DNA of 64,000 bases, taken from the NCBI GenBank assembly GCA_903884655.1, contig CAISFO010000052.1, positions 62,001 to 126,000 on the forward strand. The letters are read 5' to 3'. Shown here in pieces: positions 8,446 to 17,072 of this stretch. The translations under genes were made by a program, and so were the position numbers. The stretch is from an uncultured Holophagaceae bacterium (GTDB lineage Bacteria; Acidobacteriota; Holophagae; Holophagales; Holophagaceae). The notes under the pieces are model-generated. The model made no database searches, was not told where the DNA came from, and worked only from the letters and a program-made list of their open reading frames with translations. The first letter of the stretch is position 1. Each line of letters opens with the position of its first letter.

Positions 8446-9219
8446 TCAATTGGCGGAAAGGGCGAAGGGCTGGCGCTGGTGGGCCAGATGCAGAGCCACG
8501 GTGGTGCCCCGGAGGACCTCCTCCGCGGCGAACCGGGCCAGGTCCGGGTGGTTGTTGGATTCGCTCAGGTGGGCCAGCACCAGGGCCTTCAGGCGGGGCG
8601 AGCACACCCGAGCCAGCAGTTCCGCCATGGCGGCGTTGCTGAGGTGGCCCACCCGGCTCAGGATGCGGGCCTTGAGCGGGGGCGGGTAGGTCCCTTCCCG
8701 CAGCATGTCGATGTCGTGGTTGGCCTCCAGCACCAGGAGGTCCAGCTCCTGCAGGTGGTCCGCCACCAGGGCGGTGGGGTGGCCCAGGTCCGTCACCACG
8801 GCGCAGGCCCAGCCGTCGACCTCGAGGCGGAAGGCGACCGGATCCGCAGCGTCGTGGGGCAGGGCGAAGGGCAGCAACCGCCAGCCTTCCCAATCCAGGG
8901 CATGCCCAGCCTCCAGCTCGATCCACCGGTTAGCTGGAATCTGCACATTCTGGGCGTGCTCAGCCGCCCGGCGAGTCTCACGGGTGGCGAGAATGGACCA
9001 GTTCGTCCGGCGAAGGATGACCCCCAGGGCGCCGATGTGATCGGAATGCTCGTGGGTCAGGGCCAGGGCCTGGATGTCATCGGCGCTGCGCCCCAGGGCT
9101 GCTAGGCGCTGGCGGATCTGGAGCAGGGAGATGCCCGCGTCGATGAGGAGGGTTCGCCCACCCCCTGACAGGGCGTGGCAGTTTCCCTTGGAGCCCGAGG
9201 CCAGCGCCGCATAGTGCAT
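8446..9219 (-). CDS. Metallo-beta-lactamase-fold hydrolase (YycJ/WalJ-like)
   Basis: The 257-residue protein begins YAALASGSKGNCHAL, the S-G-S-x-G-N motif typical of the YycJ-type MBL family, and has THEHSDHIGAL with the H-x-H-x-D-H metal ligands near residue 60, a second ligand at FALPHDAADP, VVTDLGH near residue 140 and a terminal VLAHLSESNNHP with the last histidine. Relatives are nuclease-like MBL proteins. The ATG at 9219 directly follows an in-frame GTG at 9222; either could serve. It is 13 bases upstream of the LolA-like gene. Confidence 0.85.
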   Translation of the reverse strand: MHYAALASGSKGNCHALSGGGRTLLIDAGISLLQIRQRLAALGRSADDIQALALTHEHSDHIGALGVILRRTNWSILATRETRRAAEHAQNVQIPANRWIELEAGHALDWEGWRLLPFALPHDAADPVAFRLEVDGWACAVVTDLGHPTALVADHLQELDLLVLEANHDIDMLREGTYPPPLKARILSRVGHLSNAAMAELLARVCSPRLKALVLAHLSESNNHPDLARFAAEEVLRGTTVALHLAHQRQPFALSAN

Positions 9220-9247
9220 CACCCAGGATACCGCTTACACTATTCCC

Positions 9248-9751
9248 ATGCCGACGCCGACCCTGAGACCCTCGACCCTAGCGGACCTGGAGACCCACGT
9301 AGCCCACCGCGTGGCCATGTTCCGAGACATGGAGATGGGTACCGAAGAGGGCCGCAAACGCATGGCCGACGCCTTCCGGCATCAGCTTCGCGGCTGGCTC
9401 GTGACGGGACAGTGCCGGGGCTTCGTGCTGATGGACCAGGGCCTGATTGTCGCCAGCGTGCTGATGCTGCTGAAGGACACCCTGCCCACACCTGTCACCC
9501 CGTTGTCGGTGCGGGGCTACCTCTTCAATGTCTACACCGAGCCCCTGCATCGCCGCAAGGGCCTGGCCGCCCGCCTGACCGCGGCCTCGCTGGACCTGGC
9601 CCGGGACCTGGGCATCGAGATCATGGAACTGCACGCCAGCCTCGAGGCCGAAGGCATGTACCAGCGCATGGGCTTCGTGCCCACCAGCGAGATGCGGCTG
9701 GTGATGAGCGCGGGCATCAAGACGCCGAAGCAGTGGAAGCACCGCCGTTAG
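9248..9751 (+). CDS. GNAT-family N-acetyltransferase
   Basis: The 167-residue protein has the GNAT fold: a first strand and helix pair (RPSTLADLETHVAHRVAMF), the central strand LFNVYTEPLHRRKGLAARL carrying the R-R-K-G-L-A acetyl-CoA pyrophosphate loop at about residue 98-106, and a last segment IMELHASLEAEGMYQRMGFV typical of motif B. It would acetylate an amine using acetyl-CoA in the cytoplasm. The substrate is not readable. It is transcribed divergently from the MBL gene across only 28 bases. Confidence 0.85.
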   Translation: MPTPTLRPSTLADLETHVAHRVAMFRDMEMGTEEGRKRMADAFRHQLRGWLVTGQCRGFVLMDQGLIVASVLMLLKDTLPTPVTPLSVRGYLFNVYTEPLHRRKGLAARLTAASLDLARDLGIEIMELHASLEAEGMYQRMGFVPTSEMRLVMSAGIKTPKQWKHRR

Positions 9752-9801
9752 TGCACCTCGCCTGAAACAACTGGATCAACCTGAGTGATGGCGAGGTGCA
9801 C
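9751..9801. terminator. Perfect 12-bp inverted repeat after the acetyltransferase gene
   Basis: GTGCACCTCGCC (9751-9762) and GGCGAGGTGCAC (9790-9801) are exact reverse complements separated by 27 bases. The left arm starts on the last base of the stop codon. There is no T-run. It may be a transcription-end structure between the convergent genes or a protein-binding palindrome. The remaining bases up to 9972 show no convincing gene. Confidence 0.45.
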
Positions 9802-9972
9802 TGCCATCGGGGCATGGCCCCTCTGGGGCCCCAGGGCGCATGCTCGCACCGGGGGGCACTGTCCTTCAGGTATTGCACGCAGGGCGTGCTCCTGTTTGCA
9901 AAGGCTCACAGACCTGGAGCCTCTCCCCAGACCCCTGCCACGCGGTGCCCACGAGTGGCACGAAGGATCCAG

Positions 9973-10827
9973 CTATTCCGCGCGGGTACCGCTTGCTGGT
10001 CGGCCCTTCCACCGCCACATCGCCAGGACGGCCACGGAGCACACGAGGGCACAGGGAAGACTTGCTTCCAGTCCGAAGGAACCGCCCGTGAGCCATTCGG
10101 GACGGCCGTGGAAGACGGGTGTCCAGGCGCCTTTGAATTCCGTGGTGCCGCTCACGCCAAACCCAAGCAGGCTGCCTTGGGCCCAGTTCCAGCCGAAGTG
10201 CAGGCCCACGGGCAGGGCCAGGCTCCGGGTGCGCAGGTAGCAAAAGCCCAGCAGGATGCCCAAGAGGCTGATGTTCATCGAAGCCCAGGCCCTGGTGGCC
10301 CCTTGCATGCCCGGATTGGCCCAGTGCACCCACGTGAAGAGTGCCGCGCAGGTGAGCTGTCCCACCCACGGCCCTAAGCCCTCCACCAGTCGCTGGAAAG
10401 GAAAACCCCGGAAGAGGATCTCTTCGCTGAGGCTCACACCGAGGAGCAGCCAGGCACCCGCGAGGAGCTGTCGGGTTCCCACGGCCGGAGCCCGCTGCCA
10501 GTGGAAGCCATCCATCCCCCGCACCAACATGGCGATGATCAGGGCGAGGGCCAGTCCACTCAAAGCGCCCAGGGCGCAGTCCTTGAGCCAGCGGGTCCCG
10601 GGCAAGAAGCCCAGACTGCTGAAGGACCTTCCCTCCAGCCGGACACAAAGCAGGCTGGCTCCCACGCCCACGAGGGCTCCCGCCCAAGGGCCCCGGAGCC
10701 AGGCCAGACCGGTGGTGCTGCGCACCAGGGCGAGCAGATCGCCGAGGGACAGGACCAGCAGGATGAATCCCAGGGTTTTCCAACCAGGTCGTAGGGAACC
10801 GCGGTCGTCGATGAAACTAAGGGACAC
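9973..10827 (-). CDS. CPBP-family intramembrane glutamic protease
   Basis: The 284-residue protein is highly hydrophobic with about seven or eight membrane helices. It shows the two CPBP signatures: EEILFRGFPFQRL (E-E-x-x-x-R) in the middle and a C-terminal HFGWNWAQG helix with the conserved H and N, plus TWVHW in between. CPBP proteins are membrane proteases related to Rce1 and to bacteriocin-immunity proteins. The GTG start is supported by GGAGG five bases upstream. It would act in the inner membrane; its substrate is unknown. Confidence 0.85.
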   Translation of the reverse strand: MSLSFIDDRGSLRPGWKTLGFILLVLSLGDLLALVRSTTGLAWLRGPWAGALVGVGASLLCVRLEGRSFSSLGFLPGTRWLKDCALGALSGLALALIIAMLVRGMDGFHWQRAPAVGTRQLLAGAWLLLGVSLSEEILFRGFPFQRLVEGLGPWVGQLTCAALFTWVHWANPGMQGATRAWASMNISLLGILLGFCYLRTRSLALPVGLHFGWNWAQGSLLGFGVSGTTEFKGAWTPVFHGRPEWLTGGSFGLEASLPCALVCSVAVLAMWRWKGRPASGTRAE

Positions 10828-10875
10828 AGGTCCTCCAGAAGCGCTGTGGCTGGCGCCGCCCGTGCTGGCCGAGGC

Positions 10876-11493
10876 CTACATCACGCTCTGGGTTTCCGCG
10901 AAGCAGCGTGAAATCTCGAGGAAGAGTTTCTCTTCGTTCGGCTTCAAGGTGGCGGCCCGGGCGAACCAGGCGGCGGCTTTCTTGCGCTGTCCGGCTACCA
11001 ACAGGGCGCGGCCGAACATCACGAAGCGCTCCCAGCTGTCCTTGTCGATGGCCACCAGCACGCCCATGTACCGCTCGGCTTCGTTCACCAGGCCCACTTC
11101 CGCAAGATCGACGGCCGCCTGGGTGACGGCCTCCTTGTTCTTGGGATCCCGCTGCACGATCTTCTCGTAGCCTTCCAGGGCCTCGGTTTTGTAGCCATGC
11201 TTCAGCCAGGCCTGGGCAATGAGACGCAGCACCTGGCCATCCTTGGATTCCCTGGCCTCGGCCTCCCGGAAGGCCTCGATGGCCCGAGGCCTGTCCATGG
11301 CCGCCAGATAGGCCCGGCCACACTCGGCGAGGTATTTGGCGTCTTTGGGCTTGATGGACCGGGCCTTGTCGGCGCAGCCTGCGAGGATGGCCCGCCGGTC
11401 CCCGTTGAAGAACGCCTCATTGAAAATGGGAGCGGGTTTTGGCGTCTGGGCAGCGAGGGCAAGGGCGGCAAGGGCGAGAAATGCTGCGCGCAT
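10876..11493 (-). CDS. Exported TPR-like protein (first of two paralogues)
   Basis: The 205-residue product has a signal peptide (MRAAFLALAALALAAQTP) and then helical repeats, including KDAKYLAECGRAYLAAMDRP and AEARESKDGQVLRLIAQAWL. It aligns along its length with the next gene upstream (shared IKPKDAK/LRPKDAK, GRAYLAA/GRAFLAA, RVLFAR-type C-terminal repeats), so the two are tandem paralogues. GGAG lies eight bases before the ATG. A periplasmic scaffold or solute-handling role is possible but not shown by the sequence. Confidence 0.7.
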   Translation of the reverse strand: MRAAFLALAALALAAQTPKPAPIFNEAFFNGDRRAILAGCADKARSIKPKDAKYLAECGRAYLAAMDRPRAIEAFREAEARESKDGQVLRLIAQAWLKHGYKTEALEGYEKIVQRDPKNKEAVTQAAVDLAEVGLVNEAERYMGVLVAIDKDSWERFVMFGRALLVAGQRKKAAAWFARAATLKPNEEKLFLEISRCFAETQSVM

Positions 11494-11502
11494 CAGGTAC
11501 TC

Positions 11503-12105
11503 CTAGCTTGGTTCAGCGCCGTGATCGGCAAAGGCGAGGGCGATTGCGTTCCACATGCGCTCCTCCTGAGGCTTGGCTTGGCTGGCCCGGGCGAACCACT
11601 TGGCTGCGCCCTCCCGGCGGGTCTTGCGGAGGCAGGCGCGTCCAAACGTCACACAGTTCTGCCAGTCGGAAGGATCCAGGATCCAGGCTCGTTCCATGAT
11701 GGCATCGGCCTCCTTCGCGAGGCCGAAGTCCTGGAGGTTGACGGCGGCGCGGGTGAAGGCGTTCTTGTCCTTGGGATCGGCCACCTGCATGTCGGCGATG
11801 GCTTTCAGGGCTTCACCACGCTGTCCCGCCCGCAGCCAGGCTACGGCGATGAGACGGTGCACATCGGCGTCCTTGGGCTTGTCGATGCGGGCCAGCTGGA
11901 AGCAGTCCTCGGCCTTGGCCCGCTCGCCGGCGGCCAGGAAGGCCCGGCCGTACTCTGTGAGCATCTTCGCGTCCTTGGGGCGCAGCAGCCGGGCCCGGTC
12001 GGCACAGGTGCCGGCCAGCTTGCGGGCATCTCTCCGGAAGGTCGCTTCATCCAGGCCCTGGGCGAACAGGGGCAGGGCAAGCAGGCAGAGGGCGTACCGG
12101 CGCAT
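11503..12105 (-). CDS. Exported TPR-like protein (second of two paralogues)
   Basis: The 200-residue product starts MRRYALCLLALPLFAQG, a clean signal peptide; the ATG at 12105 is chosen because GGAG lies six bases in front, whereas the longer frame would place non-hydrophobic residues ahead of the signal. The mature part is made of TPR-like helices (CADRARLLRPKDAKMLTEYG, RTAAGERAKAEDCFQLAR-like). It is 9 bases upstream of its paralogue on the same strand, which fits a tandem duplication. Function unknown. Confidence 0.7.
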   Translation of the reverse strand: MRRYALCLLALPLFAQGLDEATFRRDARKLAGTCADRARLLRPKDAKMLTEYGRAFLAAGERAKAEDCFQLARIDKPKDADVHRLIAVAWLRAGQRGEALKAIADMQVADPKDKNAFTRAAVNLQDFGLAKEADAIMERAWILDPSDWQNCVTFGRACLRKTRREGAAKWFARASQAKPQEERMWNAIALAFADHGAEPS

Positions 12106-12154
12106 GGGAACTCCAGGAAAGGGTTCCCGCATCCTAACGCCGCGCGGTGCTCCT

Positions 12155-13693
12155 CTACAGCGGAATATTCCCGTGTTTCTTGGGAGGTGTGGTATCCCGC
12201 TTGGTCTCCAGGAAGGCGAGGGCCTTGATGAGCTTGTGACGTGTCTCCCGGGGCAGGATCACCTCGTCCACGAAGCCGAATTCGGCGGCAATGTAGGGAT
12301 TGGCGAACTTCTCGTTGTACTCGGCCACCAGTTCTGCCTTCTTGGCGGCGGGATCCGGCGCGGCGGCGATGGCCTTGCCGTGCAGGACGTTCATGGCGCC
12401 CTCGGCCCCCATGACAGCGATCTCGGCCGTGGGGTAGGCGAAGTTGAAGTCCGTGCGGATGTGCTTGCTGGCCATCACGCAGTAGGCGCCGCCGTAGGCC
12501 TTGCGGGTGATGACGGTGATCTTGGGCACCGTGGCCTCGCAGAAGGCGAAGAGCAGCTTGGCGCCGTGGCGGATGATGCCGCCATGCTCCTGGGTCACGC
12601 CCGGCAGGAAGCCCGGCACGTCCTCGAAGGTGATGAGAGGAATGTTGAAGGCGTCGCAGAAGCGCACGAAGCGGGCGCCCTTCTCGCTGGAGGCGATGTC
12701 CAGCACGCCGGCGTAGAAGGCCGGCTGGTTGGCCACGATGCCGATGCTGCGGCCGTCGATGCGGGCGAAGCCCACGACGAGGTTGGGAGCGAAGGCCTCG
12801 TGGACCTCGAAGAAGTGCGCGTCATCCACTACGCCGCGGATGATGTCGCGGATGTCATAGGGCTTGCCGGGATCGTCCGGCACCACCTTGTCGAGGTCGG
12901 GGTTCTCGAGGGGCATCAGGTTCTTGGAGGCCCGACGCGGGGCCTCGCCCAGGTTGTTGCTGGGCAGGAAGGACAGCAGCTCCCGAGTATGGGCGAGCGC
13001 CGCAAGATCACTCACCGTGACAAAGTGGGCCACACCGCTCTTGGCCGAGTGGGTGTGGGCGCCACCCAGTTCTTCCTTCGTCACGTCCTCGTGGGTGACG
13101 GCCTTGATCACTTCGGGGCCGGTCACGAACATGTAGCTCGTGCCCTTCACCATGGTGATGAAGTCCGTGATGGCGGGACTGTAGACCGCGCCACCGGCGC
13201 AGGGGCCCATGATGAGGCTGATCTGGGGGATGACGCCGCTGGCCAGGGTGTTGCGCAGGAAGATGTCCGCGTAGCCACCCAGGGAGACCACGCCCTCCTG
13301 GATGCGGGCGCCGCCGCTGTCGTTGAGGCCCACCACGGGGCAGCCCACCTTCATGGCCAGGTCCATGACCTTGCAGATCTTCTTGGCGTAGGCTTCGGAC
13401 AGTGACCCTCCGAACACGGTGAAATCCTGGGCGAAGATGGCCACGGGGCGGCCGTCCACGCGGCCGAAGCCGGTCACCACGCCGTCGCCCGGGATCTTCT
13501 CCACGCCATCGGTGCGGTGGACCATGAGGGCGTCCATCTCCTCGAAGGAGCCTTCGTCCAGGAAGGCGGCGATGCGCTCCCGGGCCGTCAACTTGCCTCC
13601 CTCGTGCTGCTTGGCCACCCGGGCCTCGCCCCCTCCGGCCAGGGCCTGGGCGTGCTTGGCCTTCAGTTGTTCGATTTTCTTTTCGAGGGACAT
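12155..13693 (-). CDS. Acyl-CoA carboxylase carboxyltransferase (propionyl/methylmalonyl-CoA type)
   Basis: The 512-residue protein matches the carboxyltransferase subunit family (PccB/MmdA) over its whole length. Hallmarks are [20 protein letters not shown] at the start, [37 protein letters not shown] (acyl-CoA oxyanion region) and [13 protein letters not shown] in the N-terminal lobe, and [22 protein letters not shown] plus [14 protein letters not shown] in the C-terminal lobe. It transfers carboxyl between biotin and an acyl-CoA. No biotin carboxylase or biotin-carrier gene is adjacent, so whether it works as a carboxylase or in a decarboxylase/transcarboxylase complex cannot be told. Confidence 0.93.
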   Translation of the reverse strand: MSLEKKIEQLKAKHAQALAGGGEARVAKQHEGGKLTARERIAAFLDEGSFEEMDALMVHRTDGVEKIPGDGVVTGFGRVDGRPVAIFAQDFTVFGGSLSEAYAKKICKVMDLAMKVGCPVVGLNDSGGARIQEGVVSLGGYADIFLRNTLASGVIPQISLIMGPCAGGAVYSPAITDFITMVKGTSYMFVTGPEVIKAVTHEDVTKEELGGAHTHSAKSGVAHFVTVSDLAALAHTRELLSFLPSNNLGEAPRRASKNLMPLENPDLDKVVPDDPGKPYDIRDIIRGVVDDAHFFEVHEAFAPNLVVGFARIDGRSIGIVANQPAFYAGVLDIASSEKGARFVRFCDAFNIPLITFEDVPGFLPGVTQEHGGIIRHGAKLLFAFCEATVPKITVITRKAYGGAYCVMASKHIRTDFNFAYPTAEIAVMGAEGAMNVLHGKAIAAAPDPAAKKAELVAEYNEKFANPYIAAEFGFVDEVILPRETRHKLIKALAFLETKRDTTPPKKHGNIPL

Positions 13694-13857
13694 GGGAGCT
13701 CCCGGGGTGGAATCAGATCAGGCCTTGGGGGATTGGAACGCCTAGTCTACCCCAGGACTGGCTCCCGAGGCGGCCCTGAAGGTACCCGTGGGCCGGCGCC
13801 AATCGACCAAGGTCGGCACTCTGGGGAGACTCTGCCTACTTGAGACCGGGGGCTGAC

Positions 13858-15717
13858 CTAGCGCATGGGTCTGGGCTGGGTCATGGCCTCCAGGCTCAAG
13901 GCCTCGTCCAGTTCCTCCTGATTGAGGTAGCCCTTGCGGAGGATCAATTCCCGGACGGGAATGCCCGTCTCCAGTGCCTCCTTGGCCACCTCGGTGGCGC
14001 GCTTGTAGCCGATGGCGGGCATGACGGCGGTGACGATGCCGATGCTGTGCTCCACCAGGTCCCGGCAACGCTCCCGGTTGGCGGTGATACCCACGATGCA
14101 CTTGGTGGTGAGCACGTTCACGGCCGCGGTGAGGGTGCGCAGACTGTTGGCCAGGCTGTAGGCCAGGATGGGCTCCATCACGTTCAGCTGGAGCTGCCCT
14201 GCTTCAGCGGCCAGAGTGATGGTCAGATCGTTGCCGATGACCATGTAAGCCACCTGGTTCACCACCTCGGGGATCACCGGGTTGACCTTGCCGGGCATGA
14301 TGCTGCTGCCGGGCTGCATGGGGGGCAGGTTGAGCTCGCCGAAGCCGCAGCGGGGCCCGCTGCTGAGCAGGCGCAGGTCGTTGCAAAGCTTGCTCAGCTT
14401 CACCGCGGCCCGCTTGACCACCCCGGAGAACATGACGAAGGCACCGGTATCGGGCGTGGCCTCCACCAGGTTTTCGGCCAGGACAATGTCCAGGCCCGTC
14501 ACCTTGCACAGCTCTTCCACCACGATCGTGGGGTAGCGGGGATCAGCGCAGATGCCCGTGCCGATGGCCGTGCCGCCCATGTTCACTTCCAGAAAGAGGC
14601 GGGCGGTTTCCCGCAGCCGCTGAATGTCCTCGCCGGTGGTGATGGCGTAGGCCTCGAACTCCTGGCCCAGGGTCATGGGCACGGCGTCCTGCAGCTGGGT
14701 GCGGCCCATCTTGATGACATCCGAGAATTCTCGCCCCTTGGCGCGGAGGGCGCCCATCAGGCGCTCCATGGCCTCCAGCAGGCTCTTCAGCATGAAGATG
14801 GTGGTGAGGCGCAGGGCCGTGGGGTAGACGTCATTGGTACTCTGGCCCAGGTTCACATGGTCGTTGGGATGGCAGTGGGCGTAGTCGCCGCGCCTGTGGC
14901 CCAGCAGCTCCAGGGCCCGGTTGGCGATGACTTCGTTGGCGTTCATGTTGGTGGAGGTGCCGGCGCCACCCTGCACCATGTCCGTGGGGAAGTGGCCATG
15001 CCAGTGGCCATCGATGATCTCCTGGCAGGCCCTGTCGATGGCCTCGGCGATGGGGGGCTCCAGCAGGCCCAGTCTCCCGTTGGCCCGGGCGGCGGCCTGC
15101 TTGACCATGGCGAGGGCCCGGATCATGGCCGGAAAGTGGCTCGTAGGGGTGCCCGTGATGGGGAAGTTGTGGACCGCCCGCAGGGTCTGGACGCCAAAGA
15201 GGGCATCTTCGGGCACATCGAGGGGGCCAATCAGGTCGGATTCCTTCCGGGTCCGGCCGCTGGCATAGGCCTGCTCCCGCCCCGTGCGGGGGGTGGCGGA
15301 GTAGAGCAGGCGCTGGTGCAGGACGTTGGCCACCTTGCTGAGCACGGCAATGGCAGCGGCGCCATCCCGGCTGAGGTTTTCGAGGACGGTGTCTCGATCC
15401 AGGTCCAGCAGTGCGGCCGGGGACAGGGCGACGGCCGTGGCGGTATGGCTGCTGACAGCCAGGAAGGTCTGTTCGCCCAGCACCTCACCGGGCCCCAGGA
15501 TCACCACGGGTTCGGGCCCGTCCCCGTTGTCCCGGAGGATTTCCACCCGGCCCTCGGCGATGACGGTGGCACCTTGGCGAGCATCCCCCTGGCGGAACAG
15601 CGTGGTGCCCGCGGGAACCTCGCGACGGCGGGCTGCGGTGGCGATCAGGACCAGATCGCTGTCGGACAGGCCCGAGAAAATTTCGCAACGTCGCAGAACT
15701 GACGTGATCGCATCCAT
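13858..15717 (-). CDS. Aspartate ammonia-lyase with N-terminal cyclic-nucleotide-binding-like domain
   Basis: The 619-residue protein is longer than ordinary aspartase (about 470). Residues about 10-125 form a CAP_ED-type beta-roll (IFSGLSDSDLVLIATAA, GTTLFRQGD, GATVIAEGRVEIL, LGPGEVLGEQTF). Residues 159-619 are a complete aspartase: VQGGAGTSTNMNANEVIANR, NLGQSTNDVYPTA, the GSSIMPGKVNPVIPE signature, and LRKGYLNQEELDEAL at the end. It would deaminate aspartate to fumarate. In the nucleotide pocket the arginine of the classic GE...RTA motif reads histidine (SSHTATA), so nucleotide binding may be altered. ATG at 15717 with GGGGATGG upstream is preferred to the in-frame TTG at 15753. Confidence 0.93.
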   Translation of the reverse strand: MDAITSVLRRCEIFSGLSDSDLVLIATAARRREVPAGTTLFRQGDARQGATVIAEGRVEILRDNGDGPEPVVILGPGEVLGEQTFLAVSSHTATAVALSPAALLDLDRDTVLENLSRDGAAAIAVLSKVANVLHQRLLYSATPRTGREQAYASGRTRKESDLIGPLDVPEDALFGVQTLRAVHNFPITGTPTSHFPAMIRALAMVKQAAARANGRLGLLEPPIAEAIDRACQEIIDGHWHGHFPTDMVQGGAGTSTNMNANEVIANRALELLGHRRGDYAHCHPNDHVNLGQSTNDVYPTALRLTTIFMLKSLLEAMERLMGALRAKGREFSDVIKMGRTQLQDAVPMTLGQEFEAYAITTGEDIQRLRETARLFLEVNMGGTAIGTGICADPRYPTIVVEELCKVTGLDIVLAENLVEATPDTGAFVMFSGVVKRAAVKLSKLCNDLRLLSSGPRCGFGELNLPPMQPGSSIMPGKVNPVIPEVVNQVAYMVIGNDLTITLAAEAGQLQLNVMEPILAYSLANSLRTLTAAVNVLTTKCIVGITANRERCRDLVEHSIGIVTAVMPAIGYKRATEVAKEALETGIPVRELILRKGYLNQEELDEALSLEAMTQPRPMR

Positions 15718-15832
15718 AGAACCATCCCCAAGCCGAGCATCAGCAAGCCGCAATCCTACGGCATCCGTTTACGCAGAGTCCGTAATTTGCAGAAATCCAC
15801 TTACACTTTGACGGATCGTTCAGGTCGGATGC

Positions 15833-16294
15833 TCAGGGCCTGCCGACCGGGTCCTTGGTGATGGCATCCTCGCGCAGCTGCTCGCCACCCACGACGTGGA
15901 AGTGGAGGTGGAAGACGCTCTGGCTGGCGTCCTTTCCGGCGTTGGAGATGACGCGGAAGCCCTTGTCCAGGATCCCCTGGTCCCGGGCTACCCGGACGCA
16001 GGCGCTCAGCAGGGCGGCGCGGGTCTCCACGGACAGTTCGTCCAGTTCCTTGAGGCTCGCCACATGCTGCTTGGGGATGACCAGGAGGTGCACCTTGGCG
16101 CGGGGACGGATATCCCAGAAGGCCAGGACGTACTGGTTCTCGTAGACCTTCCGGGAGGGTTCAGTGCCCGCCAGGATCTTGCAGAAGACGCAGTCGGCGG
16201 GGCCGGACTGGGCAGTCTGGACCTTCGGCGCCGGTACAGGCGCCTCGGCGGCCAGCAGGGCGAAGGCCACCAGGAAGGGGACGACTCGTCGCAT
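15833..16294 (-). CDS. HIT-family protein with a signal peptide
   Basis: The 153-residue protein contains a complete HIT domain: CVFCKILAGTEPSRKVYEN (with the zinc-type CxxC), ISNAGKDASQSVFHLHFHVV with the H-x-H-x-H-x-x catalytic triad of histidines, and GGEQL after it. HIT proteins are nucleotide hydrolases/transferases and normally begin near the CxxC. Here about 32 extra residues precede it, starting MRRVVPFLVAFALLAAEAPV, which reads as a secretion signal. It is therefore probably periplasmic, which is unusual. It is transcribed toward the transaldolase gene. Confidence 0.85.
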   Translation of the reverse strand: MRRVVPFLVAFALLAAEAPVPAPKVQTAQSGPADCVFCKILAGTEPSRKVYENQYVLAFWDIRPRAKVHLLVIPKQHVASLKELDELSVETRAALLSACVRVARDQGILDKGFRVISNAGKDASQSVFHLHFHVVGGEQLREDAITKDPVGRP

Positions 16295-16357
16295 CAGCGC
16301 CCGCTCTTTGTGTTCGCCTCGTGCCGAGGCTCACATCGCGCCGACCCAGTCATTTGG

Positions 16358-17005
16358 TTACCTCCCACTCTTCCTCCAATCAGCCAGGAACCCCTCGACA
16401 CCCTTGTCCGTGAGGGGGTGCCGCAGCATCTGGTCGAAGACCTTGGTGGGGATGGTGGCCACATGGGCACCGGCCAGGGCCGATTCGGTGACGTGGCGAG
16501 GGCTGCGGATGCTGGCGGACAGTACCTGGGTGTCGAAGCCGTAGTTTTCGTAGATGGCGCAGATCTCGCGGATCAGCTCCATGCCGTCCAGGTTGATGTC
16601 GTCCAGCCGGCCCACGAAGGGGCTCACATAGGTGGCGCCGGCCTTGGCGGCCATGAGGGCCTGGGTGGCGCTGAAGCAGAGGGTCACGTTGGTGTGGATG
16701 CCTTCGGCGGTCAGGGCCTTGCAGGCCTTCAGTCCCTCGGCGATGAGGGGCAGCTTCACCACCACGTTCCTGTGAATCTTCGAGAGGCGGCGACCCTCCT
16801 CGATCATGCCGGGGGCTTCCAGGCCGATGACCTCGGCGCTGATGGGGCCGTCCACGATGCCACAGATCTCCTCGATGATCTGCTCGAAGGGCTTTCCGGT
16901 TTCCTTGGCGATGAGGCTGGGGTTTGTGGTCACCCCATCCAGCACACCCAGGGCGTTGATGCGCTTGATCTCGTCGATGTTGGCGGTATCGATAAAGAAC
17001 TTCAT
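16358..17005 (-). CDS. Transaldolase, short TalC/FSA-type
   Basis: The 215-residue protein is the compact transaldolase/fructose-6-phosphate aldolase type. It starts [15 protein letters not shown], followed by [29 protein letters not shown] with the Schiff-base lysine near residue 85, [29 protein letters not shown] and SIRSPRHV. Start chosen at this ATG because the family invariably begins here. It would interconvert sugar phosphates of the pentose phosphate pathway. Short transaldolases and FSA are hard to separate, so enzyme-level specificity is left open. Confidence 0.93.
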   Translation of the reverse strand: MKFFIDTANIDEIKRINALGVLDGVTTNPSLIAKETGKPFEQIIEEICGIVDGPISAEVIGLEAPGMIEEGRRLSKIHRNVVVKLPLIAEGLKACKALTAEGIHTNVTLCFSATQALMAAKAGATYVSPFVGRLDDINLDGMELIREICAIYENYGFDTQVLSASIRSPRHVTESALAGAHVATIPTKVFDQMLRHPLTDKGVEGFLADWRKSGR

Positions 17006-17072
17006 GCCGGGCTCCCCAGGACGTCGGATCCGACATTCTCTCAGGGAAAGCTCCGCCGGACATCCTCTAAGG

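Noticed and set aside
9785..9972. Short open frames in the gap between the acetyltransferase and the CPBP protease
   Set aside because: No ribosome-binding site, no domain pattern and overlap of several frames; treated as non-coding.
13840..15702. Plus-strand open frame of about 620 codons opposite the aspartase fusion
   Set aside because: It is the complement of a strongly supported aspartase and has no domain pattern.
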